From: Cydia pomonella
Taxonomy: Eukaryota; Arthropoda; Insecta; Lepidoptera; Tortricidae
Assembly (NCBI RefSeq): GCF_033807575.1
Contig: NC_084726.1
Span: forward strand, 10,912,001-10,976,000
Length of the DNA stretch: 64,000 nt
Reading direction: 5' to 3'
The position numbers were made by a program, and so were the translations under genes. Below, piece by piece: positions 59,692 to 64,000 of this stretch (its first letter is position 1; the number at the start of each line of letters is the position of its first letter). A model generated the notes under the pieces. The model saw only the letters and a list, made by a program, of their open reading frames with translations, did no database searches and was not told where the DNA came from.

Positions 59692-60037
59692 CTGAAAATT
59701 ATAAAAATATTTGTATTTAATTTTATGCCACTGAAAATTATATAAAAAATATAAGACATAAAAATTATAAATTTGATGAAACCTCATAGAACGTCTACCT
59801 CTAATACTAGTATCAAGATCAACTTTAGGTAAATACTATAGGTACTTATATATATCTATATTCCACTGAATTTTAAGCAGCAATTTTTATACTCGCTCGG
59901 CCTTAAGTAGTGGATACTTATATTTGGAAAAAAAGTATGATAACCAAACAGGGATTCATTACACGTCAGGCCAGAATTGCTTTACGTTAATATTAGAGAA
60001 ATTATATTAATATATTAAGTAAGAAATGGCAATATAC

Positions 60038-60061
60038 TTTTCCAGTACAGCAATCCAAATA
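60038..60061 (-). CDS. Micro-exon, 24 nt (YLDCCTGK)
   Basis: Acceptor ttataaattttcag, donor GTATAT. The Tyr-x-x-Cys-Cys pattern resembles the independent exon at 49727-49747 (HYECCMQ), which argues for coding constraint rather than chance. Confidence 0.45.
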
Positions 60062-60107
60062 CTGAAAATTTATAAAATCTTATAAGCTTTGTGTTTAATA
60101 GTTCACA

Positions 60108-60241
60108 TAGGTACGCGGTCAAGGAATTTAATTTCGTACCTTGTCACAGTGACAAACAACATGAAACTCGCTAGAGACCTCATACTATTGTCACTGTGAC
60201 AAGGTACGAAATGGGTAGGAAATTAAATTCTTTGACTGTAC
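60108..60241. repeat. Palindromic MITE
   Basis: Arms aaggaatttaatttcgtacc plus ttgtcacagtgacaa and their inverse with one small insertion. Confidence 0.82.
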
Positions 60242-60375
60242 AATACAAATACTCTTTATTGCACACCTCCGTAAAATAAAACAGAAACACAAGCAGAGGC
60301 AAACAATAGGCGGTCTTATCGCTAAAAAGCGATCTCTTCCAGACAATCTTTAGTTAACGGAACCTTTAGGTACTT
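60242..60375 (-). repeat. CR1/Jockey-like LINE 3' UTR
   Basis: Reverse-oriented 'ctggaagagatcgc', 'gcgataagaccgcc' and 'gtgcaataaagagtattt'. Confidence 0.6.
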
Positions 60376-60449
60376 ATTGCTTATGCCCGATTACTAAACA
60401 GAAATATCAAAATCAACGTTAGGTTAGGTTAGGTTAGTACATGTATGTT

Positions 60450-61420
60450 CATTTTTTGATAGCCTATATTGTGTCTCACTGCTGCTGGGTAAAGGCCTCC
60501 TCTGTCTTTTACCACTCGTCACGGCTTAGTGCATGCTCTCGCCAGCCAAAATGAGTTCAGGTTGTCTCGCCATCTAGTGTTTGGGCTGCCGCTGTCTGGT
60601 GATCTGTGATTGCCCATTCAGTCACTATTTTGGCTCATCGGGTGCATCCGACTGAGCTTGGTGGCCTTCACACTCACATCTGCGATAACAGTTTTGGACC
60701 GCAGCTCTCTCTTCCTTATCTGATTTCTACGGACGAGGACGAGGTTCTACGGACTCTGAGTATGCTGCTGCGCTCCATTGTTCGATGGTAAAACTTGAGT
60801 TGGGACTTTAAGGCTTTTGTTAGTGACCAAGTTTGGGCGCCGTAAGTTAGGATAGGCCGGATACAAATCTCGACGTGTTTGCGTATAAATGCTAGTAGAA
60901 GGCTGCCCTTCATGAACCAGTAGCACTTTCAGGCGTTAGCGATGCGTCGATCGATTTCCTTGGACTGCCTGTTATTGAAGGATGCTTTCTGGCCCAGATA
61001 GCTGTATTCGTCAACACATTGTATATCCTGCCCATCTACCGTGACCCTACGTTGGTCATTAACTGGATTTTTGTCCAGTTCATTTCAAGTCCGAGCAAAA
61101 CTTGCCGTGCTAAGGTCTTGTAGCATTTGTTCTGAATAGGGTGCAGTGTGGGAGAACAAGAATATATCGTCGGCGAAACGCAGGTTGATAAACCTATTAT
61201 TGCCGACATGAATGCCCATTGTTTCCCACTTGGTCACCAGCTTCTGGTAGACATTCTGTAGGCAAGAGGTAAACAACTATGAAGACCGAGTCACACCCAG
61301 TTAAACTCCTTTCTTGATGCGGAATTTAGGGCCGGGAACTTGCAGTTTGATTACTTTGGCAGTAAATGGTTCCAATGAGCTCAACATACATCAGTGGTAT
61401 TGACTTGTTGTTCACGCATA
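60450..61420 (-). pseudogene. RTE-like LINE remnant
   Basis: 3' end 'tgtgtctcactgctgctggg' (inverse of the end seen at 24020), then minus-strand pieces RPILTYGAQTWSLTKALKSQ and NLRFADDIFLFSHTAP (RT catalytic FADD). Frames broken repeatedly. Same clade as 23615-24053, oppositely oriented and older. Confidence 0.75.
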
Positions 61421-61924
61421 TTAAAAAATATAGCAGAGTGTGTCATGCAATTTTAATTTTATAAAAGCAATATTATAAATAATTGGAGGTAGGACCTTTT
61501 GCAATATCTGGAAAAGAAACATTAATATAATGTAAGCTTTCTGCCTTTGAATGACTATCGTTAGAATGTTCCAAATCCCGCGAACATTCCTGACTCACTG
61601 CAAAAATCTGATAGCTGCATCAGCATCCTAAAAATGTTTTTATACTGGATGCGCAAGCGGCATTATCTTATATAATGTTAGCTTTGTCTAAGACACAAAC
61701 ACCAAGTTAAGGGTTAGATAGCTAATTAACAAATAAATTAACTGCCAGATAAAACTTCTTGCAAAATTTATCACTTTATCTACCAGTTAAGCTTTTTTGA
61801 AGATTGTGAAACGATGACTTTATTCGTCAGAAAAGGGGCATATAGCATCTTTACTTGGACATTTTGTAACCAAAGCTCGGCACCCGTGACTTCAGCCCCT
61901 AATTTATATTTTTTTACGCCAAAC

Positions 61925-62035
61925 CTGTTCGCCCTCGGAATACCCAACTGGCGCGAAGTGGCGCAGGATAGGGCAGAGTGGCGCTCTCTTGGATCAGAGG
62001 CCAAGATCACTGAGCCCGTGAAGTGAGTAAGTACG
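61925..62035 (+). pseudogene. LINE C-terminal scrap
   Basis: WREVAQDRAEWRSLGSEAKI as in 52230, then 'gaagtgagtaagta'. Confidence 0.65.
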
Positions 62036-62388
62036 TCACAATTATTGTTGCATTTACACGCTTGGCAAGTATTGTTCTTATAAAGGGCCTGCCTTATTGT
62101 TCTTATACAGTGCTTTTTCACACAAACCACACTTAACAGTTTGATACAGAGATTAGCTTACATATTTTATCGCGGTTTACCCAAATTTTTAATCACATTT
62201 ACTTTATATCTTCTCGAGTAGTGGTGTGGGATTAAAGTCGGTGTACCTTTTTTTTCAGAATCATTGTTATATGCGTACTTGCTAAATAAACTAACTTGAT
62301 ATTTATTCTAGTAATAGTATAATTATAGTACCGACCGTAGCTTTAAGTACTTCTGTATCTTAAATCAATAAAATAAAAACTGCAGTAC

Positions 62389-62400
62389 CTCCTGCGTGAC
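62389..62400 (-). CDS. Possible micro-exon, 12 nt (VTQE)
   Basis: Acceptor tttttaattctcag is good, donor GTACTG is weak. Only four codons, so chance occurrence cannot be excluded; included because it keeps the frame of the neighbours. Confidence 0.3.
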
Positions 62401-62419
62401 CTGAGAATTAAAAATAAAA

Positions 62420-63110
62420 GTATTTTTTTTTTTTAAATAAAAGCTTTTATTTCAATGTTCTAAAAAGAAGAAAATAAAATTTTCCTTTAAAATTTTAATC
62501 ATCAACTTATAACCTCATTATACACAATATATATTATGTTCATAAAAGCTTGTTCAATATTAACGTAACACTGCATGCACTGTTGACTGTTAAGCGTTAA
62601 AGATTATTTTATCTTCTTCATGAATTTATCAATGTCAATGCCTCGCGGAGCAGCTCAAATGTTGTAAAACTTGTAAAAAAAATGCTCCGAATAATCTTTT
62701 GTACCTAATTAGTAAGTGGTGAACGGTGTTGGTCACACATACTGTAAACAGTGTTTAAAATACTTTATATTTTAAGCCTTTCCTGTAGTGACTTTTTGTT
62801 TACCTAAATAAATTAAAAAAAAACCTTAACAATATAAAGATATAAAGTTGTTGTTTTTTCAATGTGTGATAATGAAAATAGTGATCTCATTTGATAAATA
62901 TAATATAATGTACAAAAACATGTCAAAGACAATAAATAAAAACAATATGTTTTATGTTTACTTTTCTAAACCACATTTGTATATCTACAGTATTTTAGCT
63001 ATATTTTAGTGCATTATGATTGTTTTTATTTTTGAATAGCTTTTAAAGGAATACATTTTATCTTTACATTTATCCCTTTTAACATATCCGTTAAGGTCTC
63101 GGTTTTTCCC
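62420..63110. other. No recognisable gene
   Basis: AT-rich intron-like DNA between two candidate micro-exons. Confidence 0.4.
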
Positions 63111-63123
63111 CACATTCTCCTAC

Positions 63124-63162
63124 CTGGATATGTATTTGCGGCGCGGAATTGGAGCAGCCAGT
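63124..63162 (-). CDS. Micro-exon 2, 39 nt (TGCSNSAPQIHIQ)
   Basis: Acceptor ctttacttttcag is strong; donor GTAGGAGAAT is acceptable. Phase 0, 13 codons, one Cys. No similarity to the flanking repeats, so it is not a by-product of a TE. Confidence 0.55.
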
Positions 63163-63860
63163 CTGAAAAGTAAAGAAATATGTGTTTTAATATAGTTGTT
63201 GTTTAACTTCTCGTGCTAATATTGATACCCGAGCAGGATTTCCATAACACCAACGCAAGGAAAATGTCAACTGTGACACAGTAAAAATCAAATCCAAATG
63301 AACGCTTTTCAAAATGTATCATTCAGAATTATCAACTTAGAAGACAATTCCACTTAAACTCTGCATCAAGCTTCTTTGGCACTCTTGTAGATAAAATGAA
63401 AATTTCTCATCACTTTTTGAACAATAAGGAGAGCGTATATGCGCTGTTGCGGTAATAGCACGTTAAGATACAAGTGCGACAAATAGGAAATTCGTAACGA
63501 GTAGCGATAAATTAAGACACGACAGACTTAATATGATTGATAATGGTCCTTGAAGACAGTTAAAAAAGCTGGGGTGGTCCGATTTCTTTGCATCCGAGTG
63601 TATAACACAAACTAATTGTGTTTGTTAGAATTTTCTAAATGAATATTACGTCTTAGTTACCTTGAAAGAACACGATAGTCAGCGGCAAAAGCTTATTTTT
63701 AATACAACCAAACCAAATGATTTAAAATTTTAACATAGAGGTTTTATACCTTTTTATTAACATTTTCATTTTATTAATTATGGTAGAGTTTACTTATAAA
63801 AAAACTTTATTACAAATACGTAACTTTATGAGTACGAATCAATACTAATATTATACTTAC

Positions 63861-63875
63861 TGCGCTGCAGGCTTT
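63861..63875 (-). CDS. Micro-exon 1, 15 nt (KACSA)
   Basis: Acceptor ctttatttttag, donor GTAAGTATAA, both near consensus. Frame 0 gives KACSA with one Cys. It is the most 5' exon visible; earlier exons would lie beyond the window. Confidence 0.5.
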
Positions 63876-64000
63876 CTAAAAATAAAGCGAAACTAATTTT
63901 GTTTTTATTTTTTTAATTAGGTAGTTATATTCTTGCATATTTTTTTTGTCCATTTTCTCATGGTAATTGACATTTTACTACGGAGAAATTCAGACAAATT

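Larger units (their letters stand above)
8906..63875 (-). other. Candidate giant micro-exon gene locus (about 36 predicted exons, open at both ends)
   Basis: Seen: about 36 minus-strand segments of 9-75 nt, each preceded by an AG acceptor (usually T-rich, e.g. tttttcag) and followed by GTAAGT, GTAGGT, GTATGT or similar. Nearly all have lengths divisible by three and all of those are open in frame 0; in many (e.g. 20961-21017, 11377-11415) frame 0 is the only open frame. Transcript order runs from high to low coordinates: Cys-containing exons (63.9-39.7 kb), Thr/Arg-rich exons alternating with Asn/Asp/Glu-rich ones (38.9-22.8 kb), Lys-rich exons (21.0-8.9 kb). Known: symmetric micro-exons define the schistosome micro-exon genes, where skipping never breaks the frame. 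Inferred: one gene with exon skipping; no first exon with signal peptide and no terminal exon with stop was found. A titin-PEVK-like or mucin-like protein is possible. I do not recognise the family. Introns are packed with the TEs listed separately. Confidence 0.6.

Noticed and set aside
61594..61629. GTGAGT-bounded segment (DADAAIRFL...)
   Set aside because: 29 nt, would break phase; no paralogue.
62245..62290. 35-nt segment between a good acceptor and GTACAC
   Set aside because: Frame 0 has TAA; only a homopolymer error plus another acceptor would rescue it.

Overview
The window is eukaryotic and almost certainly lepidopteran (moth or butterfly). It is AT-rich and saturated with degenerate transposable elements: a BEL/Pao LTR retrotransposon, RTE-, CR1/Jockey- and R1-like LINE remnants, tRNA-derived SINEs of types common in Lepidoptera, poly(A)-tailed short retroposons and many palindromic MITEs. 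There is no bacterial-style gene organisation, no functional tRNA or rRNA gene and no CRISPR array. All identifications come from reading the sequence and from recalled family features; no search was run.

Layout. 1-2528 is half of a large foldback-type element: a 120-bp satellite array plus a ~1.03-kb unique arm ending at TTAA. 2529-8552 is a nearly intact BEL/Pao gag-pol with a likely 3' LTR. 8640-40700 is mostly TE-filled, intron-like DNA with a block-duplicated core at 22.8-38.9 kb. 41941-46070 is a second foldback element, whose two satellite arms meet head-to-head near 44576. 46080-64000 holds more MITEs, an RTE-like LINE with target-site duplication (48170-49304), CR1-like pieces (51-53.5 kb), SINEs and an R1-like LINE remnant (56279-59103).

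Main result. Beneath the TEs, the minus strand carries a long series of tiny candidate exons, 9-75 nt each, from about 63.9 kb down to 8.9 kb. Nearly all are multiples of three, start and end on codon boundaries, are bounded by AG...GT splice signals (most with T-rich acceptors and GTAAGT-like donors), and are open in the same phase 0. Together they look like one giant micro-exon gene, at least 55 kb long and open at both window edges. Its products could vary freely by exon skipping.

The 5' exons encode short Cys-containing peptides. The central exons alternate between Thr/Arg-rich (type A) and Asn/Asp/Glu-rich (types B and B') peptides, and have multiplied by duplication of whole exon-plus-intron blocks, including a seemingly perfect 1,746-bp tandem duplication. 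The 3' exons are Lys-rich. I do not recognise the gene and assign no function. Everything about it is prediction until RNA is examined. The mobile elements sit in its introns, apart from the BEL element and first foldback, which lie beyond the last exon seen.
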